A stretch of 7,196 nt of DNA from Xanthobacteraceae bacterium (GTDB lineage Bacteria; Pseudomonadota; Alphaproteobacteria; Rhizobiales; Xanthobacteraceae). The stretch covers positions 1 to 7,196 of the forward strand of contig JAIESC010000245.1 in assembly GCA_019746355.1 (NCBI GenBank), given 5' to 3'. The number at the start of each line of letters is the position of its first letter. The stretch's first letter is position 1. This document shows positions 1-6,193 of the stretch, piece by piece. Below the pieces are notes generated by a model. The model saw only the letters and a list, made by a program, of their open reading frames with translations, was not told where the DNA came from and ran no database searches. The position numbers were made by a program, and so were the translations under genes.

Positions 1-70
1 CCCGGAATCCATAACCACTGCTGCGGAGTATGGATTCCGGGTTCGCGCCTTCGGCGCGCCCCGGAATGAC
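1..70. repeat. Palindromic intergenic repeat, family A, copy 1 (cut by window edge)
   Basis: The stretch contains a perfect 13-bp inverted repeat (1-13 with 29-41, CCCGGAATCCATA / TATGGATTCCGGG) around a 15-base loop. A GC side hairpin follows (44-49 CGCGCC with 53-58 GGCGCG, loop TTC), and it ends in CCCCGGAATGAC. The matching left end (GTCATTCCGG...) would lie before base 1. The element stops 8 bases past the hemD stop codon, so it sits at the 3' end of that leftward gene. Copies 2 and 3 are at 825-965 and 6646-6782. It may protect or terminate the hem transcript; that role is inferred. Confidence 0.8.
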
Positions 71-78
71 GGCGGTGG

Positions 79-780
79 CTACGTGATCAGCGCGAGCAAA
101 TGCGCCTCGTCGGGGCGCGCGGCGACGTGAACGTCGGTGGCGCCGGCGTGTTGCAGCGGCTCGGCCGCGCGTGCGGACAGGCAGTAGTGGTCCGGCGCAA
201 GCGCCTGGCTGAGGAGATCGCGGCTGCAGGCGAGATAGGTCTCGACGCTGCGGCGGGAGAAATGCAGGACGCCGGCAACGTCGCCGTGGGTGAGCGCGCC
301 GAGGATTTCCGCGGGAAATCCGGTGGCGGCGGCGGCGCGGTAGGCGACGGCGATGCGGACCGGGACGCCTTGCGCCGACAAGGCGCCGGCGAGCTCGCCG
401 GAGCGGTCCAGGCCTGCGACGTGCAGGAGCGGCGTCTTCGAGCCGGCGAAGCGGGCGGCGGCGAGGCGTGCAAGGTCATTCGCGTCGCCGTTGGCCGAGG
501 CGACGTCGGCGAAGCCCGCGGCGCGGGCGGCGTCGGCGCTGGTGCGGCCGACGGCGAGGACGGGCAGCGGCAAAAATTCGGCAAGGCGCGGATGCGCGGC
601 GAGCGCGCGGGCGCCGTTGGCGCTGGTGAGCAGGATCGCTGCGGGGGTTGGGCCGAGGTCGGCGTCGGCGATGATCTCGATGTGCAGCATCGGCGCGAGC
701 AGCGGCTCGTGGCCCTTCGCGCGCAGCGCCGCCGCGGTGCGCTCGTTGTCGGGGTTGGGGCGGGTGATGAGCAGGCGCAT
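79..780 (-). CDS. hemD: Uroporphyrinogen-III synthase (HemD)
   Basis: The 233-residue protein has the usual HemD length. HemD closes linear hydroxymethylbilane into uroporphyrinogen III with inversion of ring D, in the cytoplasm; this is the branch point to heme, siroheme, cobalamin and, where made, bacteriochlorophyll. The family has low sequence identity, so recognition rests on the N-terminal LITRPNPDNERTAAALRAKG (residues 4-23), LLTSANGARAL (50-60), the VAYRA strand (145-149), FSRRSVETYL (174-183) and the C-terminal ARPDEAHLLALI. The next gene upstream on the same strand is hemC, which strongly supports the call. The ATG at 780 is the only ATG/GTG/TTG start between the gene body and an in-frame TGA that lies in the end of the upstream palindrome. 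No clear Shine-Dalgarno sequence precedes it (CCCTCTGAC). A 190-bp gap to hemC, holding a palindrome and a terminator-like hairpin, suggests weaker coupling to hemC than in a tight operon. Confidence 0.9.
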   Translation of the reverse strand: MRLLITRPNPDNERTAAALRAKGHEPLLAPMLHIEIIADADLGPTPAAILLTSANGARALAAHPRLAEFLPLPVLAVGRTSADAARAAGFADVASANGDANDLARLAAARFAGSKTPLLHVAGLDRSGELAGALSAQGVPVRIAVAYRAAAATGFPAEILGALTHGDVAGVLHFSRRSVETYLACSRDLLSQALAPDHYCLSARAAEPLQHAGATDVHVAARPDEAHLLALIT

Positions 781-811
781 GTCAGAGGGAATACGCCTTT
801 GCAGGACGCTG

Positions 812-837
812 AAAAAGCCCCACGGTCATTCCGGGGC
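812..837 (-). terminator. Possible intrinsic terminator/attenuator between hemC and hemD
   Basis: Read on the minus strand, GCCCC (837-833), an 11-base loop, GGGGC (821-817) and TTTTT (816-812) follow one another. This is a 5-bp all-GC stem directly followed by a U-run, the layout of a rho-independent terminator. It overlaps the distal end of the family A palindrome, so the two folds would compete. The stem is short and the loop large, so this may be partial attenuation or chance. Confidence 0.35.
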
Positions 838-965
838 GCCCGCGTAAGCGGGCGAGCCCGGAATCCAGCTCAGGAGAAAGTCCCTGCGGAACTGGATTCC
901 GGGCTCGCGCCCATAGCGCGTCGAAGACGCGCGTAAACGCGCTGGTGGGCGCGCCCCGGAATGAC
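825..965. repeat. Palindromic intergenic repeat, family A, copy 2
   Basis: The 141-bp element runs from GTCATTCCGGGG to CCCCGGAATGAC, which are reverse complements. A second nested inverted repeat, CCCGGAATCCAG (857-868) with CTGGATTCCGGG (892-903), surrounds a 23-base loop. The left arm carries a 7-bp side hairpin (837-843 CGCCCGC with 848-854 GCGGGCG, loop GTAA). The right arm carries a longer one (906-913 with 946-953, and inside it 915-921 AGCGCGT with 937-943 ACGCGCT). The whole can fold as a cruciform with two side stems. It ends 5 bases past the hemC stop, inside the hemC-hemD gap, so it would be transcribed as a large hairpin. Confidence 0.85.
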
Positions 966-970
966 CGTGG

Positions 971-1906
971 CTACAAAGCCGCGAAGAAATCCGGGCCGGC
1001 GTGGCGCTTCAGCTCGGCGCCGGCATCGGCACCGAGACGTTCGGCGTCGCGCACATCGCCCTGGCGCGCGGTTTCGAACGAGGCGCTGCCGTCGGGCTTC
1101 ACGATCATACCACGGAAACGGATCTTGCGATGCAGGACCGTGGCGTGGCCGGCGATCGGCGTGCGGCACGAGCCGTCGAGCACGGCAAGAAAGGCGCGTT
1201 CGCAGGCGAGCGCCGAGGCGGTGTCGGCGTGGTTGATGGCGGCGAGCAGCTCGCGGGTTTTCGCATCGTCGGCGCGGGTCTCGATGCCGATGGCGCCCTG
1301 CCCGACCGCCGGCAGGAAATCGTCGGTGCTGAGCACCGCGGTCGCGGCGTCGGTGAGGCCGAGGCGCTTGAGGCCGGCGAGCGCCAAGAGCGTCGCGTCG
1401 GCCACGCCCTCGTCGAGCCTCCTGAGCCGGGTCTCGACGTTGCCGCGGAGCGGCACGACGGCGAGATCGGGGCGCGCGCGCTTGACCATCGCCTGGCGGC
1501 GCAGCGAGGCGGTGCCGACGGTGGCGCCGTGCGGCAGGTCGGCGAGGGATTTCGCCTTGCGGCTGATGAAGACGTCGCGCGGGTCCTCGCGCTGCATGAA
1601 GGCCGTGAGCACCAGGCCGCGGGGCAGCACGGTCGGCATGTCCTTGGAGGAGTGCACCGCAAGATCGATGTCGCGCGCGAGCAGCGCCTCCTCGATCTCC
1701 TTGGTGAACAGGCCCTTGCCGCCCGCGTCGGCCAGCGGCCGGTCCTGGATGCGGTCGCCGCTGGTGCGGATGGTGACGATCTCGATTGCCTCGCGTGGCA
1801 GGCCGTGGGCTTCGGCGAGTGCCTCGCGCACCATGCGCGCCTGGGTCAGCGCCAGCGGGCTGCCGCGCGTGCCGAGCTTCAGGGTTGGGCCGGAGGGTTG
1901 CGCCAC
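971..1906 (-). CDS. hemC: Hydroxymethylbilane synthase (porphobilinogen deaminase)
   Basis: HemC polymerises four porphobilinogen molecules into hydroxymethylbilane on a covalent dipyrromethane cofactor, in the cytoplasm. The 311-residue protein is standard length and complete. Visible motifs are [14 protein letters not shown] (10-23), [15 protein letters not shown] (61-75), [10 protein letters not shown] (83-92, with the catalytic Asp at 89), [14 protein letters not shown] (152-165), [15 protein letters not shown] (197-211) and [11 protein letters not shown] (243-253), where Cys247 is the expected cofactor attachment site. The start is a GTG; an in-frame TGA lies two codons upstream, so no earlier start is possible. 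A GAGG sits 4 bases before the GTG. hemD follows on the same strand, and tsaD diverges only 28 bp away, so the hemC promoter must overlap the tsaD 5' coding region or be very compact. Confidence 0.97.
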   Translation of the reverse strand: MAQPSGPTLKLGTRGSPLALTQARMVREALAEAHGLPREAIEIVTIRTSGDRIQDRPLADAGGKGLFTKEIEEALLARDIDLAVHSSKDMPTVLPRGLVLTAFMQREDPRDVFISRKAKSLADLPHGATVGTASLRRQAMVKRARPDLAVVPLRGNVETRLRRLDEGVADATLLALAGLKRLGLTDAATAVLSTDDFLPAVGQGAIGIETRADDAKTRELLAAINHADTASALACERAFLAVLDGSCRTPIAGHATVLHRKIRFRGMIVKPDGSASFETARQGDVRDAERLGADAGAELKRHAGPDFFAAL

Positions 1907-1934
1907 GGAACCTCACAATGGTAGCGGTTTGGGC
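1907..1934. promoter_or_regulatory. 28-bp divergent spacer between hemC and tsaD
   Basis: This is all that separates the two divergent start codons. It holds the hemC GAGG ribosome-binding site, but I see no convincing Shine-Dalgarno for tsaD and no good pair of -35/-10 hexamers. CACAAT at 1914-1919 is a weak -10 look-alike for tsaD with no partner at the right distance. Both promoters therefore probably extend into the opposite gene's 5' end, or tsaD may be leaderless or near-leaderless. Confidence 0.35.
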
Positions 1935-3023
1935 ATGCTTGTACTCGGAATCGAGACGACATGCGACGAGACCGCCGCGGCGGTGGTCGAGCGCGGCGAG
2001 GGCTCGGACGGGACTTTGCCGGGCCGGATCCTGTCCAATGTGGTGCTGTCGCAGGTCGCCGAGCACGCGGCGTTCGGCGGCGTGGTTCCCGAAATCGCCG
2101 CCCGCGCGCACGTGGACGCGCTCGACCGCATCATCGAGCGGGCGCTGGCCGATGCCAACCTGAAGATCGAGGCGATCGACGGGGTGGCGGCGGCGGCCGG
2201 TCCCGGGCTGATCGGCGGGGTGATCGTCGGGCTGACCACGGCCAAGGCGATCGCCATGGTCAACGACAAGCCGCTGATGGCGATCAATCATCTGGAGGCG
2301 CATGCGCTGACGGCGCGGCTCACCTCGGGGGCGCAGTTCCCGTATTGCCTGTTCCTCGCCTCGGGCGGCCACACCCAGATCGTCGCGGTGCAGGGGATCG
2401 GCCACTACACCTTGCTCGGCACGACGCAGGACGACGCGATCGGCGAGGCGTTCGACAAGACCGCGAAGCTTCTCGGGCTCGGCTATCCGGGCGGGCCGCA
2501 GGTCGAGAAGGAGGCGGCGCGGGGCAACGCTGCGCGGTTTGCGCTGCCGCGGCCGATGCAGGGCCGGGCGCAGCCGGACTTTTCCTTGTCCGGGCTGAAG
2601 ACGGCGCTGCGGCTCGAGGCCGAGCGGATCGCGCCGCTGACCGACCAGGACGTGGCCGACCTGTGCGCGTCGTTCCAGCAGGCGGTGGTGGAGCTCATCC
2701 TCGACCGGCTGCGCGCGGGGATGAAGATGTTCCGCGGCAGGTTCGGGGCGCCGACGGCGCTGGTCGCGGCCGGCGGCGTGGCCGCCAACGAGGCGATCCG
2801 CAAGGCGCTGCAGCGCGTCGCGTTCGAGGCCGGCATCAAGCTCGTGGTGCCGCCGGGCGAGCTCTGCACCGACAACGGCGCGATGATCGCCTGGGCGGGG
2901 GCGGAGCGGCTGGCGCTGGGCCTGAGCGATCCGCTGGATTTTGCGCCGCGGGCGCGCTGGCCGCTGGACGAGGTGGCGGGGCCGCAGACCAAACCGCTGC
3001 GGGTGTCGCAGCAGGGTGCTTAG
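1935..3023 (+). CDS. tsaD: tRNA N6-adenosine threonylcarbamoyltransferase TsaD
   Basis: TsaD (Kae1/Gcp/YgjD family) transfers the threonylcarbamoyl group from threonylcarbamoyl-AMP to A37 of ANN-decoding tRNAs, working with TsaB and TsaE in the cytoplasm. The 362-residue protein is complete. It shows the N-terminal ASKHA nucleotide-binding motif [10 protein letters not shown] (5-14), [13 protein letters not shown] (47-59), the metal-binding HxxxH as NHLEAH (H119 and H123), ASGGHTQIV (142-150), [19 protein letters not shown] (170-188), [10 protein letters not shown] (215-224), [12 protein letters not shown] (278-289) and [10 protein letters not shown] (311-320), with D313 as the third metal ligand. 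The ATG at 1935 gives the family-typical [12 protein letters not shown] beginning, although no strong Shine-Dalgarno precedes it. gpsA lies 99 bp downstream on the same strand, and the pair is commonly adjacent in Rhizobiales. Confidence 0.97.
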   Translation: MLVLGIETTCDETAAAVVERGEGSDGTLPGRILSNVVLSQVAEHAAFGGVVPEIAARAHVDALDRIIERALADANLKIEAIDGVAAAAGPGLIGGVIVGLTTAKAIAMVNDKPLMAINHLEAHALTARLTSGAQFPYCLFLASGGHTQIVAVQGIGHYTLLGTTQDDAIGEAFDKTAKLLGLGYPGGPQVEKEAARGNAARFALPRPMQGRAQPDFSLSGLKTALRLEAERIAPLTDQDVADLCASFQQAVVELILDRLRAGMKMFRGRFGAPTALVAAGGVAANEAIRKALQRVAFEAGIKLVVPPGELCTDNGAMIAWAGAERLALGLSDPLDFAPRARWPLDEVAGPQTKPLRVSQQGA

Positions 3024-3109
3024 GTTGACTTGGCCCGCCATCTCCACCGTCATGCGCGGGGTTAGCCGTCCGAAAGACGCCGCTCGGCTGGTGCAAGTCA
3101 ACGACGGTG
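3024..3109. repeat. Degenerate palindromic repeat in tsaD-gpsA gap
   Basis: A perfect 9-bp inverted repeat, GTTGACTTG (3024-3032) with CAAGTCAAC (3094-3102), starts directly after the tsaD stop. It interlocks with a 7-bp pair, CACCGTC (3045-3051) with GACGGTG (3103-3109). The core GTCATGCGCGGGG...TAGCCGTCCGAAAGACGCCG (about 3049-3082) resembles the left half of the family B palindrome at 4138-4204 with several changes, so it looks like an eroded half-copy. The gpsA ribosome-binding site starts at 3111, just past it. Confidence 0.45.
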
Positions 3110-3122
3110 CGAGGAATGGCTC

Positions 3123-4112
3123 ATGACGTTCGACCGCATCGCGGTGCTCGGCGGCGGCGCCTGGGGCACGGCGCTCGCCAATTGCGCGGCGCGGGCCGGA
3201 CGCAGCGTCGCGCTGTGGGAGCATGACGCCGGCAATGCCGAGCAGCTGGCGAGCAAGCGCGAGAGCCGGTTCCTGCCGGGGGTGAAGATCGAGGATCGCA
3301 TCAGCGTGACGCGCGATCTTGCCGAAGCCGCGCGCGCGCAGGCGATCCTGCTGGTGGTTCCGGCGCAGGCGATGCGCTCGGTCTGCAAGACGTTGTCGAC
3401 CGCGGCCGCGCCCGGCACGCCGATCATCACCTGCGCCAAGGGCATCGAGCACGGCACGCGCAAGTTCATGACCGAGATCATCGCCGAGGAGACGCCCAAG
3501 GCCGTGCCGGCGATTCTCTCGGGGCCGAGCTTTGCCGCGGACGTGGCGCGCGGATTGCCGACGGCGGTGACGCTTGCGGCACAGGACGAGAGATTGGCGG
3601 CGGCGCTGGCGCAGGCGTTGGCGTCGCGGACGTTCCGGCCGTACCAGTCGTCCGACGTGCGCGGCGTCGAGATCGGCGGGGCGGCGAAGAACGTGCTGGC
3701 GATCGCGTCGGGCATCGTCACCGGACGCGGGCTTGGCGCCAGCGCATCGGCGGCGCTGACCACGCGCGGCTTCGCCGAGCTGGTTCGGTTCGGCCGCGCC
3801 TATGGGGCGCGGACCGAGACGATGATGGGGCTGTCGGGGCTGGGCGATCTCATCCTGACGTGCGGGAGCCCGCAGTCGCGCAACTTCAGCTTCGGCATGA
3901 ACCTCGGCAAGGGGCTTGCGGCGAAGGACATCCACGGCAAGACGGGACTCGCCGAAGGCGCGTTCACCGCGCCGGTGCTGCTGGAGATGGCGCGGGAGAA
4001 ACAGGTCGATATGCCGATCGCCGCGGCGATCGCGGCGGTGCTGGCGGGACAGATGAGCGTGGACCAGGCGATCGAGTCATTGCTGGCGCGGCCGCTGCGG
4101 CCCGAACACTAG
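3123..4112 (+). CDS. gpsA: NAD(P)-dependent glycerol-3-phosphate dehydrogenase
   Basis: GpsA reduces dihydroxyacetone phosphate to sn-glycerol 3-phosphate, the backbone precursor for phospholipids, in the cytoplasm. The 329-residue protein has normal length. It begins with a Rossmann dinucleotide-binding motif [12 protein letters not shown] (8-19). It continues with [10 protein letters not shown] (76-85), [10 protein letters not shown] (103-112, with conserved K106), [20 protein letters not shown] (131-150) and [14 protein letters not shown] (185-198, catalytic K189). The C-terminal helical domain has [12 protein letters not shown] (236-247), QSRNFSFG (251-258), LAEGAFTAP (276-284) and VDMPIAAAI (295-303). 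The start ATG at 3123 is preceded by GAGGA at 3111-3115 with 7-base spacing. It lies 99 bp after tsaD and is probably cotranscribed with it across the repeat remnant. Confidence 0.97.
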   Translation: MTFDRIAVLGGGAWGTALANCAARAGRSVALWEHDAGNAEQLASKRESRFLPGVKIEDRISVTRDLAEAARAQAILLVVPAQAMRSVCKTLSTAAAPGTPIITCAKGIEHGTRKFMTEIIAEETPKAVPAILSGPSFAADVARGLPTAVTLAAQDERLAAALAQALASRTFRPYQSSDVRGVEIGGAAKNVLAIASGIVTGRGLGASASAALTTRGFAELVRFGRAYGARTETMMGLSGLGDLILTCGSPQSRNFSFGMNLGKGLAAKDIHGKTGLAEGAFTAPVLLEMAREKQVDMPIAAAIAAVLAGQMSVDQAIESLLARPLRPEH

Positions 4113-4137
4113 AGACTTTGCACAAGCCTCGCCGCGG

Positions 4138-4204
4138 TCATTGCCGGGCATAGCCGTTCGAAGAACGGCGTCGCTTCGCTCGCCTATGCCCCGGCAAAAT
4201 CCAT
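4138..4204. repeat. Palindromic intergenic repeat, family B
   Basis: TTGCCGGGCATAG (4141-4153) pairs with CTATGCCCCGGCAA (4184-4197) apart from a one-base bulge. Inside the left arm a hairpin GCCGTTC-GAA-GAACGGC (4153-4169) forms. It begins with TCATTGCCGGGC, reminiscent of but distinct from family A. It lies 25 bases past the gpsA stop and may serve as the gpsA transcript-end structure or processing site. The similarity at about 3049-3082 suggests a second, decayed copy. Confidence 0.75.
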
Positions 4205-4254
4205 GATGCGGCGCGGCGAAGGCAGCGGTAAGAGTTGATCGAGCCGCGAGGACT

Positions 4255-4284
4255 CATGGATGCCCGGATCAAGTCCGGGCATGA
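4255..4284. repeat. Short hairpin repeat, family C, upstream of the EVE gene
   Basis: ATGCCCGGA (4260-4268), loop TCAAG, and TCCGGGCAT (4274-4282) form a perfect 9-bp stem, flanked by TCATGG and GAC. From memory this unit (ATGCCCGGATCAAGTCCGGG) is a very common dispersed intergenic repeat in Bradyrhizobium-like genomes. It lacks a U-run, so it is not an obvious intrinsic terminator. It sits 38 bases upstream of the EVE gene ribosome-binding site. Confidence 0.75.
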
Positions 4285-4322
4285 CACCGCCCGTGTGGCG
4301 CTGCTGCCGAACAATTGCTGCT

Positions 4323-4327
4323 GGAGG
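4323..4327 (+). promoter_or_regulatory. Ribosome-binding site of EVE gene
   Basis: GGAGG lies 5 bases before the ATG at 4333. It decides the start against an in-frame TTG at 4315, which would place the Shine-Dalgarno inside the coding region. Confidence 0.85.
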
Positions 4328-4332
4328 ACGAC

Positions 4333-4752
4333 ATGGCGTACTGGCTGGTGAAGAGCGAACCCGACTCCTGGTCCTGGGAGGAGCAGATGAAGGCCGGCGC
4401 AAAGGGCACGGAGTGGACCGGCGTGCGCAACCACACCGCCAAGCAGAACCTGCAGAAGATGAAGAAGGGCGACCGCGCGTTCTTCTATCATTCCAACGTG
4501 GGCAAGGACATCGTCGGCATCGTCGAGGTGGTCCGCGAGGCGCATCCCGACCCGACCGCGAAGGGCGAGCCGTGGGTGGTGGTGGACTTCAAGGCGGTTG
4601 AGGGCGTGCCGCAGCCGGTGTCGCTGGAGGCGATCAAGAAGGAGCCGAAGCTGAAGGAGATGGCGCTGATCAAGTACTCGCGGCTGTCGGTGCAGCCGGT
4701 GACGGCGGAAGAGTGGAAGGTGGTTTGCAAGATGGGCGGGGTGAAGGGGTAG
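4333..4752 (+). CDS. EVE domain-containing protein (thymocyte nuclear protein 1-like)
   Basis: This 139-residue protein is one complete EVE domain, a PUA-like fold related to YTH domains that is thought to bind modified bases in DNA or RNA. Family hallmarks are AYWLVKSEPDSWSWEEQ (2-18), the pocket-lining WTGVRNHTAKQNLQKMKKGD (28-47), AFFYHSN (49-55), VGIVEVVREAHPDP (61-74), WVVVDFKAV (81-89) and YSRLSVQPVTAEEW (115-128). No signal peptide or membrane segment is visible, so it is cytoplasmic. Its molecular target in bacteria is not known. It is on the same strand as tsaD-gpsA but 220 bp beyond gpsA, with two palindromic repeats between, so it may have its own promoter. Stand-alone EVE proteins near tsaD-gpsA are usual in Rhizobiales, which argues for housekeeping rather than a defence role here. 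Confidence 0.93.
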   Translation: MAYWLVKSEPDSWSWEEQMKAGAKGTEWTGVRNHTAKQNLQKMKKGDRAFFYHSNVGKDIVGIVEVVREAHPDPTAKGEPWVVVDFKAVEGVPQPVSLEAIKKEPKLKEMALIKYSRLSVQPVTAEEWKVVCKMGGVKG

Positions 4753-4778
4753 CTATCGCTACCGCCGCCTTCGTGGCC

Positions 4779-4862
4779 CTGGGTCCCCGCTTTCGCGGGG
4801 ACGAGCGGTTGAGAGAGTGGCGCGCTCTCTCCACGTTCGTCCCCGCGAAAGCGGGGACCCAG
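4779..4862. terminator. 84-bp palindrome between convergent genes, likely bidirectional terminator (repeat family D)
   Basis: The left arm, CTGGGTCCCCGC...GGGGACGA (4779-4804), and the right arm (4837-4862) are perfect 26-bp reverse complements. Pairing continues inward with interruptions: CG 4806-4807 with CG 4834-4835, and GAGAGAG 4811-4817 with CTCTCTC 4825-4831. Each arm also contains its own hairpin (CCCCGC-TTTC-GCGGGG). It lies 26 bases past the EVE stop and 13 bases from the hydrolase stop, so transcripts from both sides end in it. There is no long U-run. A TCGTCCCCGCGAAAGCGGGG unit is a widespread alphaproteobacterial intergenic repeat as far as I recall. Confidence 0.75.
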
Positions 4863-4875
4863 CTCTTGTTGGATC

Positions 4876-6099
4876 TCAGCTTTTCAAAACACTGGCAATC
4901 GCATCGGTGAACACCCGCGCGCCGAGCACGATGTCCTCGTCGGAGGTGTTCTCCGCCCAGTGATGGCTGATACCGTCGATGCTCGGCACGAACAGCATCG
5001 CCGCCGGCATCACGCGGGCGACATGCTGCGCGTCGTGGCCCGCGCCGGAGGGCATGCGGATGGCCTGGCCCGGCGCGTGGCGCGCCGCCGACGCCTCGAT
5101 CGCCTGCTGGAATTTCTCGTCCATCACCGCGGGCTTGCTCTGGCGGATGGTTTCGACGGCGATGCTGCACGGCCCAGCCGCGTTGAACGCGGCGACCTCG
5201 GCGTGCAGCGCCGCCTCGAGCCGGTCGAGGATCGCGCGATCGGGATCGCGGAACTGCAGCAGCGCCCGCGCCTCGCCGGGAATGACGCTCGGCGCGCCGG
5301 GATCGAAGTCCATGCGCCCGCAGGTCCAGACCGAGCGCGGGCCGGTGAGCTGTTTGAACTTTGCGTCGATCGCTGCGATCAGGCGAACCAGTGTCATGCC
5401 GGCGTCCTTGCGCTCGGCCATGGTGGTGGTGCCGGCGTGGTTCTGGTGCCCGGTCACCTTGAGCCGATAGTCCCAGAGCCCGACGATCGCGGTGACCACG
5501 CCGATCCTGAGCTGCGCGGCTTCGAGCGTGCGGCCCTGCTCGATATGCGCCTCGAAGTAACCGATGTGGCGGCCGGGCTCGACGGTGAGCCGCGGGCGGC
5601 CGGCGTAGCCCGCCTCCTGCAGGGCGTCGCGCATCATCCGGCCGTGGGTGCGGTCGCGCGCCCTGTCGATCTCGGCCTCGGTGACGTCGCCGATGAACGA
5701 GCGGCTGCCGAGATAGCTGCCGAAGTGGCCCTCCTCGTCGCAGAACGCGATGACGTCGACGCCGAGATCGCGGGTTGATGCGTCCTCGCTGAGCGCGCGA
5801 GCCGCTTCCAGCGCGTAGATCACGCCGAGCGCGCCGTCGAGCCAGCCGGCGTGGTTCTGGCTTTCGATGTGCGAGCCGGCGAGGACTTTTGGCCCCGGCG
5901 CGCGGCTTTTGCCGAACACGTTGGCGATGCCGTCGATCTGCGCGTCGAGACCGGCTTGCGTCATCCGCTCGAGCAGCCATTGCCGCGAGACCACGTCGTC
6001 GGGCGAGAGCGTCGGCCGGTGCACGCCGGTCTTGTAGGTGCCGATCCTGCGGAGCGCGTAGAGGTCGCCCAGCAGGCGCGCGGGATTGATGGCGGGCAC
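4876..6099 (-). CDS. M20-family Zn-dependent amidohydrolase (hydantoinase/carbamoylase type)
   Basis: The 407-residue protein belongs to the M20 metallo-amidase group that contains allantoate amidohydrolase, N-carbamoyl-L-amino-acid hydrolase and beta-ureidopropionase, which hydrolyse ureido or amide C-N bonds in the cytoplasm. Di-metal site residues appear in family order: GSHIES (75-80, H77), GWLDGALGV (85-93, D88), FCDEEG (119-124, E122/E123), EAHIEQG (183-189, H185), and GAGHDA (352-357) with GISHHWAENTSDED (376-389, H379). The dimerisation/lid domain motif is GHQNHAGTTTM (217-227, H221). The exact substrate cannot be read from sequence. The HxD motif usual after the first ligand is HIE here, and the usual TTPM is TTTM. 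The GTG start at 6099 has AGGAG 5 bases upstream; an open frame continues to an ATG at 6231, but that extension is not family-like and overlaps the DUF1761 gene. It diverges from DUF1761 and converges on the EVE gene. Confidence 0.9.
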   Translation of the reverse strand: MPAINPARLLGDLYALRRIGTYKTGVHRPTLSPDDVVSRQWLLERMTQAGLDAQIDGIANVFGKSRAPGPKVLAGSHIESQNHAGWLDGALGVIYALEAARALSEDASTRDLGVDVIAFCDEEGHFGSYLGSRSFIGDVTEAEIDRARDRTHGRMMRDALQEAGYAGRPRLTVEPGRHIGYFEAHIEQGRTLEAAQLRIGVVTAIVGLWDYRLKVTGHQNHAGTTTMAERKDAGMTLVRLIAAIDAKFKQLTGPRSVWTCGRMDFDPGAPSVIPGEARALLQFRDPDRAILDRLEAALHAEVAAFNAAGPCSIAVETIRQSKPAVMDEKFQQAIEASAARHAPGQAIRMPSGAGHDAQHVARVMPAAMLFVPSIDGISHHWAENTSDEDIVLGARVFTDAIASVLKS

Positions 6100-6104
6100 G
6101 GCGA

Positions 6105-6109
6105 CTCCT
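6105..6109 (-). promoter_or_regulatory. Ribosome-binding site of M20 hydrolase
   Basis: AGGAG on the minus strand lies 5 bases before the GTG at 6099 and decides that start over in-frame codons further upstream. Confidence 0.8.
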
Positions 6110-6182
6110 GATGACGTTTGCCGAACCTTAAGCAGATTTCGTGCCGCGAAGTATACTGGCCGTAAAGGCAGGAAGGGGCACC

Positions 6183-6193
6183 AGGAGGAGGAG
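6183..6193 (+). promoter_or_regulatory. Ribosome-binding site of DUF1761 gene
   Basis: AGGAGGAGGAG, a run of overlapping Shine-Dalgarno cores, ends 3 bases before the ATG at 6197. It supports that start over an in-frame upstream ATG at 6086, whose extension is hydrophilic and overlaps the hydrolase gene. Confidence 0.85.

Noticed and set aside
243..253. Ser before the cofactor Cys of HemC (protein residues 243-253, [11 protein letters not shown]) versus the enterobacterial GGC
   Set aside because: The cysteine and surrounding motif are intact. From memory GSCRTPIAG is usual in alphaproteobacterial HemC, so this is not an anomaly.
100..936. 278-codon plus-strand frame opposite hemD
   Set aside because: Low-complexity Gly/Ala/Arg composition, no motifs, and it runs through the family A palindrome; it is the antisense shadow of hemD.
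1..965. Repeats at 1-70 and 825-965 as IS element ends or a MITE flanking hemD
   Set aside because: No transposase and no target-site duplication are evident. The third copy lies in an unrelated gap, so dispersed intergenic palindromes explain them better than a composite element carrying hemD.
3025..3030. TTGACT as a -35 box for a gpsA promoter
   Set aside because: No acceptable -10 hexamer follows at 16-18 bp, and the bases belong to the inverted repeat arm.
870..3935. A 1021-codon open frame on the minus strand spanning hemC, tsaD and gpsA
   Set aside because: Its translation is dominated by Arg, Ala, Pro, His and Asp with no family motif. It overlaps three well-recognised genes in other frames. 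Long antisense open frames are expected at this GC content.
4333..4752. EVE domain as part of a defence or modified-DNA restriction system
   Set aside because: It is a stand-alone EVE protein beside tsaD-gpsA, with no nuclease, methyltransferase, helicase or other defence gene in the window.
4960..5778. 272-codon plus-strand frame opposite the M20 hydrolase
   Set aside because: Composition and lack of motifs mark it as the antisense shadow of a confidently identified gene.
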